NCBI RefSeq assembly: GCF_003313335.1
Contig: NZ_QMHP01000001.1
Span: forward strand, 186,001-250,000
DNA length: 64,000 bases
Reading direction: 5' to 3'
Origin: Pedobacter zeaxanthinifaciens
GTDB taxonomy: Bacteria; Bacteroidota; Bacteroidia; Sphingobacteriales; Sphingobacteriaceae
Shown: piece by piece, positions 23,660 through 33,056 of the stretch
Layout of the letters: every line of letters begins with the position of its first letter
How positions within the stretch are numbered: position 1 is the first letter of the stretch
The notes under the pieces: model-generated
Seen by the model: the letters and a program-made list of their open reading frames with translations, nothing else
Told to the model about the DNA's origin: nothing
Databases searched by the model: none
Translations under genes and position numbers: made by a program

Positions 23660-25780
23660 TTATGGTATATTTACATGCAAGGTAATAATAAATTCAGTAC
23701 CTTTTCCAACTTCAGAAACAACTTCTATATGTCCTTTGTGTTTTTCAATGATACTAAACACAATAGACAAACCTAATCCTGTGCCTTCCCCAATATCCTT
23801 GGTAGTGAAAAATGGTTCAAAGATGCGATGTTTCACTTCTTCGCTCATGCCCGTACCGCTATCCTTAATGCTAATGAAAACTTGTTGGCTATCATACCAA
23901 CTGCGTATAGTTAAAAATTCTTCTTGGGCCTGTACTTCTTTACTCTTTATAGCCTGCACCGCATTAGAAACCAAATTCATAAATACTTGGTTAATTTTGC
24001 CTGGCATGCACTCTACCTTTGGTAAGTTCCCTAGGTCTTTAATTACCACCAAATTGTCGGGTAGGGTATTTCTAATTAACACCAAAGTAGATAACAGCCC
24101 TTCGTTAAGGTCAATGGCTTTCATATCGGTTTCATCCACACGGCTGAAATTCCTTAAACTCCTAATAATTTCTGCTGTACGCTTCGCTCCCTCGCTAATA
24201 CCAGAAAGTAATGAAGTAATTTCGTTGTTGATAAAGCCTAAGTCAATCTGTCGTTTATAGGCATCAATTTCATCAAACTGTTTTTTAATATCACCTTCAA
24301 AATCAATCTTTTCATATTTGCTAATGATGTCTTTCAAATCGTCGATATCCAATTGCAGTGGCTTCACATTCGAAGTAACAAAATTAATTGGGTTGTTGAT
24401 TTCGTGTGCAATACCCGCCGTAAGCTGACCAAGAGCCGCCATTTTTTCGGCATCTACTAGTTGCGACTGTGTTGATTTCAGATTGTTAAGCGTTTCGTTT
24501 AGCGTGGTATTTGCATTTTCGAGTTCTTCCGTACGTTCTCTAACTTTTTTCTCTAATATGATATTTTGTTCCTTAATTAACTTCTGGTTTTCTAAAGATG
24601 CATTCAAGGCTTGCACCTGTGCCGTTTCATTTTCTTTCTTGAAGTAATTAATTTTATCCGCCAAAGCAAACGAGAGCAACATTACTTCAATTGCTGATGA
24701 TAATTGGAGTAAATATGTGGTAAACGTATTGTAAGGCATAATGCCGTAGTCTTTTAACACAAATAGAATTGCTCCAACAAGTAAAATCGACCAGGCTAAA
24801 AGATAGAAGCCTGCGGGTTTAAAATGTTTCTTGAAATACACATAGTAGGAGGCATACATGGCAATACCAGCTCCAAGCAGCGTAAGTATTTGCATTAAAA
24901 TGAAAGTGGCCGTGCTACCAATTACTAGCAATGCACCAATACTGATTACTACCAAAATCAAATAAACCTTGAATAGCTTATGTGAAAATGGTGAGAAAAG
25001 TTTGGTGTTTAAAAATGAAATGGTAAACAAGCAGGCAAATACTAAGCCCAGCAACGAATACAGCACCACAGAGTTTTGATTCATGAAGGAATCTGCTTCC
25101 CACATATACCTACGCCCGTAGCCTTGTATTGAAATTTGAGCTAACCAGGTGAAAAGGATATAGAAAACGTAAAAAATATAGCTTCTGTCGCGTACAACGA
25201 TGAATAAGAATAAGTTGTATACGAACATTACGAGCATTATACCGGTATAAATACCAAAAATGATATCTCTTAATGCATGCTTTTCAAGTAATTCGTATTC
25301 TTTTTTTACAGAAATTTTAGTGATGAAAACCTCGTGTGGCCTTAATCTGAGATACAGTACATCGCTTTTATTTAACAATTTTGGTAATAGGAATGAAAAA
25401 CCTTGACTGTTTTTTGCCGTACCATTGTTATACAAATCGAAAGACCTGATCAGCGAATCTTTTTGTCCAAATCTTTTTAAATATAACTTCGCTAGCTGAA
25501 ATCTAGCTTGATCAATAGTTAACAATTCATTCTTGAAACCAAGAACGTTGTTGGGTACAAGCTTTATCCAATAAGTATGGTCACTCGTGCCAAAATTGAG
25601 TATTTCTGTTTTTATTTCGGTAAAAGGAGAGTTAACAATTTGTTCAAAGGTTTTTGAATTGCTCTTATCTTCCAGGTAATATGTTTTAAACAAGCTTTGA
25701 GTGCTGCGCTCAGCAAAGCAAATGCTGCTGTAAAAAAGCGCTATACTTAAAAATAGGTATCTGATTATGGCTTGCTTCAT
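23660..25780 (-). CDS. 7TMR-DISM sensor histidine kinase
   Basis: The 706-residue protein has a signal peptide (to about residue 22) and a periplasmic 7TMR-DISM extracellular domain (about 30-170, with TYWIKLVPNN and FLLPKLLNKSDVLYLRLRPHE). Seven transmembrane helices lie at about 180-380, followed by a long coiled coil, a HisKA domain with H459 in GIAHEINNPINF, and a HATPase ending in GEGTGLGLSIV. DISM extracellular domains resemble carbohydrate-binding folds and bind small ligands. The gene overlaps the upstream acyltransferase gene by 4 bases (ATGA). Sensing the product of the upstream enzymes is a hypothesis based on this coupling. Confidence 0.95.
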   Translation of the reverse strand: MKQAIIRYLFLSIALFYSSICFAERSTQSLFKTYYLEDKSNSKTFEQIVNSPFTEIKTEILNFGTSDHTYWIKLVPNNVLGFKNELLTIDQARFQLAKLYLKRFGQKDSLIRSFDLYNNGTAKNSQGFSFLLPKLLNKSDVLYLRLRPHEVFITKISVKKEYELLEKHALRDIIFGIYTGIMLVMFVYNLFLFIVVRDRSYIFYVFYILFTWLAQISIQGYGRRYMWEADSFMNQNSVVLYSLLGLVFACLFTISFLNTKLFSPFSHKLFKVYLILVVISIGALLVIGSTATFILMQILTLLGAGIAMYASYYVYFKKHFKPAGFYLLAWSILLVGAILFVLKDYGIMPYNTFTTYLLQLSSAIEVMLLSFALADKINYFKKENETAQVQALNASLENQKLIKEQNIILEKKVRERTEELENANTTLNETLNNLKSTQSQLVDAEKMAALGQLTAGIAHEINNPINFVTSNVKPLQLDIDDLKDIISKYEKIDFEGDIKKQFDEIDAYKRQIDLGFINNEITSLLSGISEGAKRTAEIIRSLRNFSRVDETDMKAIDLNEGLLSTLVLIRNTLPDNLVVIKDLGNLPKVECMPGKINQVFMNLVSNAVQAIKSKEVQAQEEFLTIRSWYDSQQVFISIKDSGTGMSEEVKHRIFEPFFTTKDIGEGTGLGLSIVFSIIEKHKGHIEVVSEVGKGTEFIITLHVNIP

Positions 25781-26493
25781 ATTCTTGATAGGTCAAAGAC
25801 GAGTGTAACATCGGTGCCAATTTTTGATACTACCTGTTTGGTTTGGACAATGTCGTTTCTCATGGTTAGAATATTTGTTTTTTCAGGTTCGAGCGCCAAA
25901 GGTAAATTTACGATATCGTGGTTAAACATCACAGTGGCCGTCATATCGTCTTTAGGATAGTAGAATTTGCCGTTGTTTCCAAGTTCCTTTACAGGTTCAA
26001 ATCCGCCACGTACTACATTTCGGTAAGTAGCAGGAGCAGCAAGGCCAAATAATGTTTTAAGGTTCATAAATTGGGCATAAGCTACACAGGCTGTACTCAG
26101 GTGATTGCTACCTACGCCTAAACCAGCAACTTCAAACGAGTTCCAAACACCTGCAACTTCACCAGTTCCGCCGTCGGTATAGTCGTCAACCATTTGATAA
26201 ATTTTTTCATCCATGTAGCCAACCGCATCTTCAATTGGAAGTCTGTTGATACGATTTGCCCTATGAATTCTTCCGCCACCAACAGCTTTTCCAGTATCTC
26301 CATCGGTTACCAGCATAACATAAACGTCGGGGTTCAGTATCCAGTCGGCTTTTGCGGAAGTAATTTGGGTAATTCCGAAAATTTCCAATACCCGTCGGTG
26401 GCCATCCATAAAATTAATACAAGCTTCTCTATCATCAATAGCTCTAAAGGCTGTAAAATTGATGCGCTTTATTTCTGAGTTATGCCCTTCCAA
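25777..26493 (-). CDS. GNAT-fold acyltransferase, autoinducer/N-acyl amino acid synthase-like
   Basis: About 238 residues from a TTG at 26493. The frame stays open to an ATG at 26598, but that would overlap the upstream gene by 119 bases, and the extra residues look like translated overlap. No ATG lies nearer before residue 27 (FMDGHRRV). The core FRAIDDREACINFMDGHRRVLEIFGI, then YVMLVTDGDTGKAVGGGRIHRA and a final VVRGGFEPV segment, recall LuxI-type and FeeM-type enzymes that move an acyl group from acyl carrier protein to an amine. That assignment is by pattern and is moderate. It sits between the Rv1355c-like enzyme and the 7TMR kinase. Confidence 0.8.
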   Translation of the reverse strand: MEGHNSEIKRINFTAFRAIDDREACINFMDGHRRVLEIFGITQITSAKADWILNPDVYVMLVTDGDTGKAVGGGRIHRANRINRLPIEDAVGYMDEKIYQMVDDYTDGGTGEVAGVWNSFEVAGLGVGSNHLSTACVAYAQFMNLKTLFGLAAPATYRNVVRGGFEPVKELGNNGKFYYPKDDMTATVMFNHDIVNLPLALEPEKTNILTMRNDIVQTKQVVSKIGTDVTLVFDLSRI

Positions 26494-28810
26494 TGGAGAA
26501 AATTTTATCGTTTGACTTTCTGATGGTTTTTTCTGGAGATGCGCTAGCCTTAAAAATTCTAAACATAAACATAGAAACAGAATTTTCAGGCTTGTCAAAT
26601 ATAAGATTAAACTCGTTTTCTGCGTTGGTTAAATACAACTTTCTTTCTTCGGATAAAGTTGCGCTTTTTTCTACAGTATTTTTATAGAAAAATAAAAGAG
26701 GGACATTAACCGGGTGGATTTGAAAATCTGATGCAGTGGCGCCTAACCACATTTTTTCAGCTGCTATGCCACACTTGATCCAAGATTGCACCTCGTTGTT
26801 TGGCATACAAATTAATCCAATTGCCGATGAACTCATGAACTGTTGCGTTAGCAATCTTCCAAACGCACCGCCGCCTTTTATCTGTTCCAAAAAGCTAATC
26901 ATCCGTTTGTCTTGTAGGAGCCTAATTCCGTATTGGTCGTTAATTCCTAAATCGAGTGTATGTATGCCAATACCGTCCTCAGTTTTAGCAACCTCATCAG
27001 GTGTCCAGCGCATTTCTTTTACAATGAAATCTTCATGCGCTTGCGGAATAAACATCCTAAACAAATCGGTAGTGGTCGCTATTTCTGAAAGCCTTTTTAT
27101 CTTTGCCGCATCTTGGATAAATGTAAGCGATGCGCCTTCGGTTTGTTCAACTAAACCACAAAGGTAAGCCATTTCTTCGTTTGAAATTTCAGTACGCGGA
27201 GGGCTTTTCCTGTTCGTATGCCTAAGTGGGATTTGTTTTTCTAGCAACTTCTGCTCTTCCGTAGCTTCTGCTCCATCAGTGAAGGTGAAAATAGCGAGGT
27301 GTTTCGGCGCAAATTGCGGCGTTAGTTTCCAATGCACTTCTAGTTTTTGTACACTAGCTGCCAACAATAAATTTTCAATGGCTGCACCTATGGAAGTATA
27401 GGACGAAATAAATTGCGGATCTAAATAGGCAGCGGCTGTATTTTCATCTAAAAATAAATGCAGTTTCTTATCTTGATAATGCCAACGCCAAGGTTGGTTA
27501 TTGCCTCCTGACGGTGCTTTTTTAACCGCATCAATAAGGTAGTAAATCTGCTCATCGTTTAATTGCTTTGCTGCAGCTAAGTCTAAGTCTTCAAATTGAT
27601 GCTCACTAACGAAATTGATGATATCAGAAGCACTTAGTGGTGGGGCAGTGTGTGTTTCTGTAATACTGTTATTTTCCTCCTCTGGATTTGTAATCATTTC
27701 ATCTAAATCCAAGAAATATCTTCCTGAAACTTTAAGTGTGTTAAGGAGGATTTTTCTTGACAAATCTGCACTAACGCCACCGCCAAACGTTACTGCACTT
27801 GCTAGCTGTGGCCATGTTGATATAGAGCTCATCAACTCAACCGCCGAAGCTTTCATACGGGGTGAAAGTGTTTCGAACCCTGTTACGGCCGCAATGTAAG
27901 GTACTTTTTCATCGAAGGTTTTGAGATGTTTGAACTTGCTCATGTCCAAATGGTCAACCATTCCGTGTAAAATTGGCCGATTGGGTTCTAGGTCAAAACG
28001 CTCAATGTCAATTGTGCCTCTGTCGCTGCCTTCCATCAATACTGGTATTTGAAGGTTTCTGGCAGCCTCTCTGGCACTTATTTTAATGTCAAAGCTGTCA
28101 CACTCATCAATAAGTAAATCGAGTTTTCCATTCTCGGTTAAAAAAGATTGGATGTTATCATCAGTAATGCCTTCATCAAAACATACGACATTTAAAAATG
28201 GATCAATTTCTGCAATTTCTCTTGCTACAATAACCGTTTTTTTAACGCCTATATTTTGTACACCAGTTCTTATTCTGTTGATGTTACTTAAGTCTAATTC
28301 ATCAAAATCAGCAATGCGGAGTTCGCCAAAACCGCGTTCCATAGCCAAAGTAAGTGAAACTGATTGTCCCACGGAAAGTCCTATAACGCCAATTTTTTTG
28401 GTTGATAAGAGCTCTTGCTCGTCTTGAGTTATTTTATGCTTGTTGCGATTGGTCCTAACTGTAATGAATTCTTCTTGATCTAAGATATGGACCAGCTTAT
28501 TTGCCCAAGGGTAATATACCCATACGCCGTATTCGTTGCTGTTGCCGATTTTTTCTATTGCCATTTTTTCAAGCTCTGCCTTGGGAAGCATTGCGTTTAA
28601 TGGCTTAGTACATTTGATAAGTTCGGTAACTTGATTTTTTATCGTGTCGAAAACCTGTAAATTATCAGCTTTTGATAGGAGGTTGTTAAATGTAGTTTTA
28701 TCGTCACTGTTCGACAGTCTCAGTATAACCGGTTTATAAAGATTCTGTGTTTCTTTTGTTTGGATGATTAGAGCGTTCAGGTGAGAGCTTACAGCGTCTG
28801 TGGTATACAT
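26480..28810 (-). CDS. Rv1355c-family protein: E1-like ThiF domain fused to nitroreductase
   Basis: The 776-residue protein has an N-terminal region of about 130 residues, then a ThiF/E1-type nucleotide-binding domain (GVIGLSVGQSVSLTLAMERG, the ADFDELDLSNINR motif with its conserved Arg, and LLIDECDSFDIK). A nitroreductase-like domain follows from about residue 400 (KKAPSGGNNQPWRW for FMN, LRHTNRKSPP, then GLICMPNNEVQSWIKCG). The glycine loop reads GLSVGQ instead of the canonical GxGxxG. E1 domains adenylate a carboxylate; nitroreductases do FMN redox chemistry. Together they suggest a modified small molecule. It is the first gene of a five-gene operon. Confidence 0.92.
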   Translation of the reverse strand: MYTTDAVSSHLNALIIQTKETQNLYKPVILRLSNSDDKTTFNNLLSKADNLQVFDTIKNQVTELIKCTKPLNAMLPKAELEKMAIEKIGNSNEYGVWVYYPWANKLVHILDQEEFITVRTNRNKHKITQDEQELLSTKKIGVIGLSVGQSVSLTLAMERGFGELRIADFDELDLSNINRIRTGVQNIGVKKTVIVAREIAEIDPFLNVVCFDEGITDDNIQSFLTENGKLDLLIDECDSFDIKISAREAARNLQIPVLMEGSDRGTIDIERFDLEPNRPILHGMVDHLDMSKFKHLKTFDEKVPYIAAVTGFETLSPRMKASAVELMSSISTWPQLASAVTFGGGVSADLSRKILLNTLKVSGRYFLDLDEMITNPEEENNSITETHTAPPLSASDIINFVSEHQFEDLDLAAAKQLNDEQIYYLIDAVKKAPSGGNNQPWRWHYQDKKLHLFLDENTAAAYLDPQFISSYTSIGAAIENLLLAASVQKLEVHWKLTPQFAPKHLAIFTFTDGAEATEEQKLLEKQIPLRHTNRKSPPRTEISNEEMAYLCGLVEQTEGASLTFIQDAAKIKRLSEIATTTDLFRMFIPQAHEDFIVKEMRWTPDEVAKTEDGIGIHTLDLGINDQYGIRLLQDKRMISFLEQIKGGGAFGRLLTQQFMSSSAIGLICMPNNEVQSWIKCGIAAEKMWLGATASDFQIHPVNVPLLFFYKNTVEKSATLSEERKLYLTNAENEFNLIFDKPENSVSMFMFRIFKASASPEKTIRKSNDKIFSIGRA

Positions 28811-28928
28811 TTTCGTATTCTAAAGATGAATTTTTCGGCATAAAAAGTGGTTTTCCATAGTTAAAACACTAAATTAGTTTTTTAGAATTACAATAAAAAA
28901 GTATTTTTAACTTTTTATTACTTGAAAA

Positions 28929-29384
28929 ATGACAGCGAATATCCTTTACGTTGATGATGAACCACATAATTTAAGTGCCTTTGCGGCTACTTTTCGTAGA
29001 TTGTATAAAGTTTTTACAGCAGAGTCTGCTGATGAGGGCAGGAAAATTTTAGATACAGAAGATATACAGGTGGTAATTACCGACCAACGCATGCCTAAAA
29101 CCACTGGTGTAGAGTTTTTAGCTTCGATATTAGAGAACCACCCTGATCCCATTAGAATGATTTTAACGGGTTATACGGATATAGATGCTGTAATTGACGC
29201 AATTAACAAAGGTCAAGTTTATCGTTACATTCAAAAACCTTGGATGGAGGAAGATTTACGTATTAATATAGACAAGGCTATCGAGATTTATACGCTCAGA
29301 AAAGAAAATAGAGAACTTACTGAAAAGCTTTTAGTTGCCAACCAGCAGTTAGAGTTTATCGCTCGTCAAAATCTATTATCTTAG
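28929..29384 (+). CDS. Receiver protein, paralogue of the operon hybrid's receiver
   Basis: The 151-residue protein is a receiver (VDDE, D52 in VVITDQRMPKTTGVEF, KPW near 108) with a C-terminal helix (about 120-151) and no further output. It is divergent from the Rv1355c-like gene by 118 bases. Its receiver shares long motifs with the one at 22569-23651, such as TTGVEF, HPDPIR, LTGYTDI, DAIN and YRYI-KPW, so the two are duplicates or partners in one pathway. It may be a regulated single-domain output; no DNA-binding domain is present. Confidence 0.92.
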   Translation: MTANILYVDDEPHNLSAFAATFRRLYKVFTAESADEGRKILDTEDIQVVITDQRMPKTTGVEFLASILENHPDPIRMILTGYTDIDAVIDAINKGQVYRYIQKPWMEEDLRINIDKAIEIYTLRKENRELTEKLLVANQQLEFIARQNLLS

Positions 29385-29513
29385 CTCTTTTAGGTGGATT
29401 TTACTTTGCCGATACATTTCATGCATTTACCGATACTATACCGTCTTGAGCAAAATATCTAGTTAACTTCATGCTTCTCCTAGGTTTCTACCTCTTTATG
29501 TTTTCAATTTGAA

Positions 29514-32500
29514 ATGAAAAACAGATTTCTGCTCATTGTATTAGGCTATTTTCTTTTGGTCAATGCACACCTTTTTGCACAAAGCACTTCTAATAAAGGC
29601 ACCGATTTTTGGGTGGCTTATACTGGCCACATTGATGGCTTGAATTCTAGGATGACTTTGTTCCTATCATCCGATGTAAATACTACCTATCAAGTTAAAT
29701 CTGGTAACGTGGTAATTTCAAGTGGGTCAATAACTGCAAATGTGGTTAAGCCTGTCTTTATTGATCCAACGATATACAGTGTTTATATTGGTAGCTCGGA
29801 TATCCTAGAAAGCAATAAAGGGATTAATGTCACCAGTGCTAGTGCAATTTCACTTTACTGCGTAATATCAAACAACGCTCGTACAGGCTCAACCTTGGTG
29901 TTGCCAACTTCGGCCTTAGAGCAAGAATATTATGTTTTTTCGCAACAAAACACAGGTAGTAGTAACCAGGCTGTCTATTCGGAGTTTACCATAGTAGGCA
30001 TTAAAGATGGGACTACGGTAGAAATTACTCCAACTCAGAATAACCGGAACGGCACAAGAGCAGCCAATACAAAATTCAATATTACATTAAACAAAGGGGA
30101 CGTTTATCAGTATCAGGCAATCAATGATTTAACAGGTAGCCAGGTGAAATCAATAAGCGGTTGTTCGCCCGTGGCAGTTTTTTCTGGTAACTCTTGGGCT
30201 GCATATTGCGAAGCAGGCAATTCACGCGTTGCAGCGGGTAGCTTTAGTCCAAATGGCGGTGATAACCTGTTTCAGCAGTTATTTCCCGTAACTGCTTGGG
30301 GACGTAATTTTGTATCGGCACCTTTTTATAATACGCTTAACGGCAATACTGATGTCATTAAGATTATTGTTGCAGAAGATAATACCACGGTTACTGTAAA
30401 CGGCAGTACTACCGTCGCTAATGGCACGGCTTTATTAAATCCATATAGAAAAGGTAGTGTCATCACTTTTTACAGTACATCGCCAAATGTAATAAAGGCA
30501 AGTCTACCGATAGCGGTTGCGCAATATCAGACATCTCAAAATTGTAACCTAAACAATGCTGCTACTTCGGGTCAGGGAGGCCCTTATCTTGGAGATCCAG
30601 AGATGACTATCCTAAATCCAATTGAGCAAACTTTGAAAGATATTGCTGTTTATTCTAAGCTGAACAGCGTTACTGGGGTAAATACTAATATTTCTAAATA
30701 TTACCTCAATATCATTATCAAAACAGTGGATATTGCGGGATTTACGCTTGATGGAGCTACCATTGTTAGTCAATTTATGCCAATTGCTGATGGCGAATAC
30801 AGTTATGCTGTGGTGGATGTAACTAATTCTGGAGATCAACATCGGTTGATAGCGAGTGGTGGTTTTGTGGCTATAGCTTACGGCTATGGGCTGGTGGAAT
30901 CGTACGCTTACTTAGCCGGAACAGATTTAAAGAACTTAAAAAGTAATATCCAGGTATTTTCAAAAGGAAGCAGTATCGCATCCACTAATTTTTGTTTGGG
31001 CACTAATTTTGATTTTGTTTTACAACTTCCTTATGTTACCGATAAAATAACGTGGACACTCAATAACGGTGCTAAAGTTGATATAGTGAATACGCCTTCT
31101 TATACCACAAAAGTGGAAGACGGACAGACATTTTACCTTTACAACTACTCACTTTCTTCGGCATTTTTCCCAAATTCAGGAAACTACGTATTGAAAGCGT
31201 TAATTCAAAAGCCCACAGCGGCAATCTGTGCAAACGACGAAGAGCTATTCACCACATTCGATGTGTTTTCACCTAATTTCACATCACAATCAGAAGCTTG
31301 TGTAAATACAGATGTTCAATTCACAGACTCGTCGCCGCGTACTGGGGGAAATATTAAAACGTGGAGTTGGGACTTTGGCGATGGTGTAATAGATAACAAT
31401 CAGAATCCAAAGCATAAATTTTCAACCCCGGGCGTAAAAACAGTTAAACTTACTGTTACTACAGATTTAGGCTGTAATTTAACTGCTACAAAAACATTAA
31501 CGGTCATTACAGCTCCTAAATCAGCTTTTACTGCTGTAGGTCCGTTCTGTCCGGGGGCAACTATTCAATTTAATAATGAAAGTACCTTTGTAAACTCGAA
31601 TATTGTAAGTAGAGTCTGGGATTTTGGAAATGGTGCGCCAACATCCACCGCTGTATCTCCGACTGCCGTTTATACCACCGCCGGCACATATAACGTAAAA
31701 TTAATTTCTACCTCTTCAAGCGGTTGTGCTGATACATTAATAAAGGCAATTACCATTTATGAGATACCGGAAGTTACGTTTAATGATCCTGGTTCGTGTG
31801 TTAATGACGTGGTAGCATATCAAGGAGTAGCAGTTAAGGGTACAATTACTTCTTGGCTGTGGGATTTTGGGGATGGTACCAACGACATATCTCAAAAATC
31901 TTTGCAGAACCCGAATCACAAATATACTGCTCCGGGAACTTACACAGTTAAATTAACCGCAAGTTCTGATAAAGGTTGTCCGGTGACTTTCTCCAAACAG
32001 ATTTTAATTAGTGGTAGTAATCCAAATCCAATATTCGAGGTTAAAAATGCGAACACGAAATTATGTGCCGCTGTAGATGTTAGCTTTGAAAATAAAAGCA
32101 CCATTGGTTTTGGAAATATTACTAAACTAGAATGGATATTTGACTATAAAGTTGGAGGCGCCAATACTGTCGAAGTTGATAATGCACCTACTTTCGGAAA
32201 AATTTACACACATCAATTCCCGAATGCAGCCAGCATCACAAACTATAAAGTGGTGCTACGTGCTTATTCCGGTCAGCAATGTGTTGTTGAGTCGGCTCCG
32301 GTTACAGTAACCATTTATCCAGCGCCAATTTTAAAGTTCGACGCCATTACCTCGTTATGCGAAAATGATAATCCAGTGCAGTTAATAGCGGTTGATGAAA
32401 ATAGTTTAGCTGGTAATTTTGTGTTTTCGGGAACAGGCGTTACTTCAAATGGCATCTTTAGTCCACGCGTTGCAGGCCCAGGTAATTTTAATATTAAATG

Positions 32501-33056
32501 TACTTACAATGCCAATGGTTGTACAGCCGAAAAGAATATTAATATCACGGTAGATAAATTACCTGTTGTAACTATGCCGCCGGATATGGATATTTTACAA
32601 GGCGGGCAAAAACAAATCGCTGCATCGGCTACTGGGGCTAACTTAAAGTTTAAGTGGTCGCCATCTGAAGGGTTGAGCGCCGACGACATCATTGATCCGA
32701 TTGCCAAACCTACCAAAACAACTAAGTATACTTTAACTATAACTTCAAATAGTTGTGATGTGGTTTATGAATACTTAGTAACCGTACATGAAGAACCAGT
32801 TATCCCTAACGTATTTAGCCCTAATGGCGATGGTAAAAATGATACTTGGAATATTAAGTATTTAGAGACACTCCCAAATGGAATAATTACTATATTTAAC
32901 AGGTACGGACAGAAGGTGTTTAATGCTTCCCCGTATAACACTCCTTGGGATGGACGATTTAATGGTACAGATGTTCCTGTGGGTGTTTATTATTACATTA
33001 TAGAACCGAACAACGGAAAGAAAAAATACACAGGATCGCTCACCGTCTTAAGATGA
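29514..33056 (+). CDS. Giant IgGFc-binding/PKD surface protein with type IX secretion C-terminal domain
   Basis: The 1180-residue protein has a signal peptide, then a region of about 450 residues beginning SNKGTDFWVAY that matches the IgGFc-binding-type fold (STLVLPTSALEQEYYVFSQQ). PKD repeats follow (WSWDFGDG, RVWDFGNG, WLWDFGDG, with a fourth degenerate unit) and an Ig-like unit. It ends in a gliding-motility-type C-terminal domain (NVFSPNGDGKNDTWNI, VPVGVYYYIIEP). Such domains direct type IX secretion through a PorP/SprF partner. The stop overlaps the next gene by 4 bases. A surface adhesin role is inferred. Confidence 0.93.
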   Translation: MKNRFLLIVLGYFLLVNAHLFAQSTSNKGTDFWVAYTGHIDGLNSRMTLFLSSDVNTTYQVKSGNVVISSGSITANVVKPVFIDPTIYSVYIGSSDILESNKGINVTSASAISLYCVISNNARTGSTLVLPTSALEQEYYVFSQQNTGSSNQAVYSEFTIVGIKDGTTVEITPTQNNRNGTRAANTKFNITLNKGDVYQYQAINDLTGSQVKSISGCSPVAVFSGNSWAAYCEAGNSRVAAGSFSPNGGDNLFQQLFPVTAWGRNFVSAPFYNTLNGNTDVIKIIVAEDNTTVTVNGSTTVANGTALLNPYRKGSVITFYSTSPNVIKASLPIAVAQYQTSQNCNLNNAATSGQGGPYLGDPEMTILNPIEQTLKDIAVYSKLNSVTGVNTNISKYYLNIIIKTVDIAGFTLDGATIVSQFMPIADGEYSYAVVDVTNSGDQHRLIASGGFVAIAYGYGLVESYAYLAGTDLKNLKSNIQVFSKGSSIASTNFCLGTNFDFVLQLPYVTDKITWTLNNGAKVDIVNTPSYTTKVEDGQTFYLYNYSLSSAFFPNSGNYVLKALIQKPTAAICANDEELFTTFDVFSPNFTSQSEACVNTDVQFTDSSPRTGGNIKTWSWDFGDGVIDNNQNPKHKFSTPGVKTVKLTVTTDLGCNLTATKTLTVITAPKSAFTAVGPFCPGATIQFNNESTFVNSNIVSRVWDFGNGAPTSTAVSPTAVYTTAGTYNVKLISTSSSGCADTLIKAITIYEIPEVTFNDPGSCVNDVVAYQGVAVKGTITSWLWDFGDGTNDISQKSLQNPNHKYTAPGTYTVKLTASSDKGCPVTFSKQILISGSNPNPIFEVKNANTKLCAAVDVSFENKSTIGFGNITKLEWIFDYKVGGANTVEVDNAPTFGKIYTHQFPNAASITNYKVVLRAYSGQQCVVESAPVTVTIYPAPILKFDAITSLCENDNPVQLIAVDENSLAGNFVFSGTGVTSNGIFSPRVAGPGNFNIKCTYNANGCTAEKNINITVDKLPVVTMPPDMDILQGGQKQIAASATGANLKFKWSPSEGLSADDIIDPIAKPTKTTKYTLTITSNSCDVVYEYLVTVHEEPVIPNVFSPNGDGKNDTWNIKYLETLPNGIITIFNRYGQKVFNASPYNTPWDGRFNGTDVPVGVYYYIIEPNNGKKKYTGSLTVLR

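Noticed and set aside
26494-26598. N-terminal 35 residues of the acyltransferase frame
   Set aside because: They lie entirely inside the upstream gene and show no family-like sequence; they are probably not translated.
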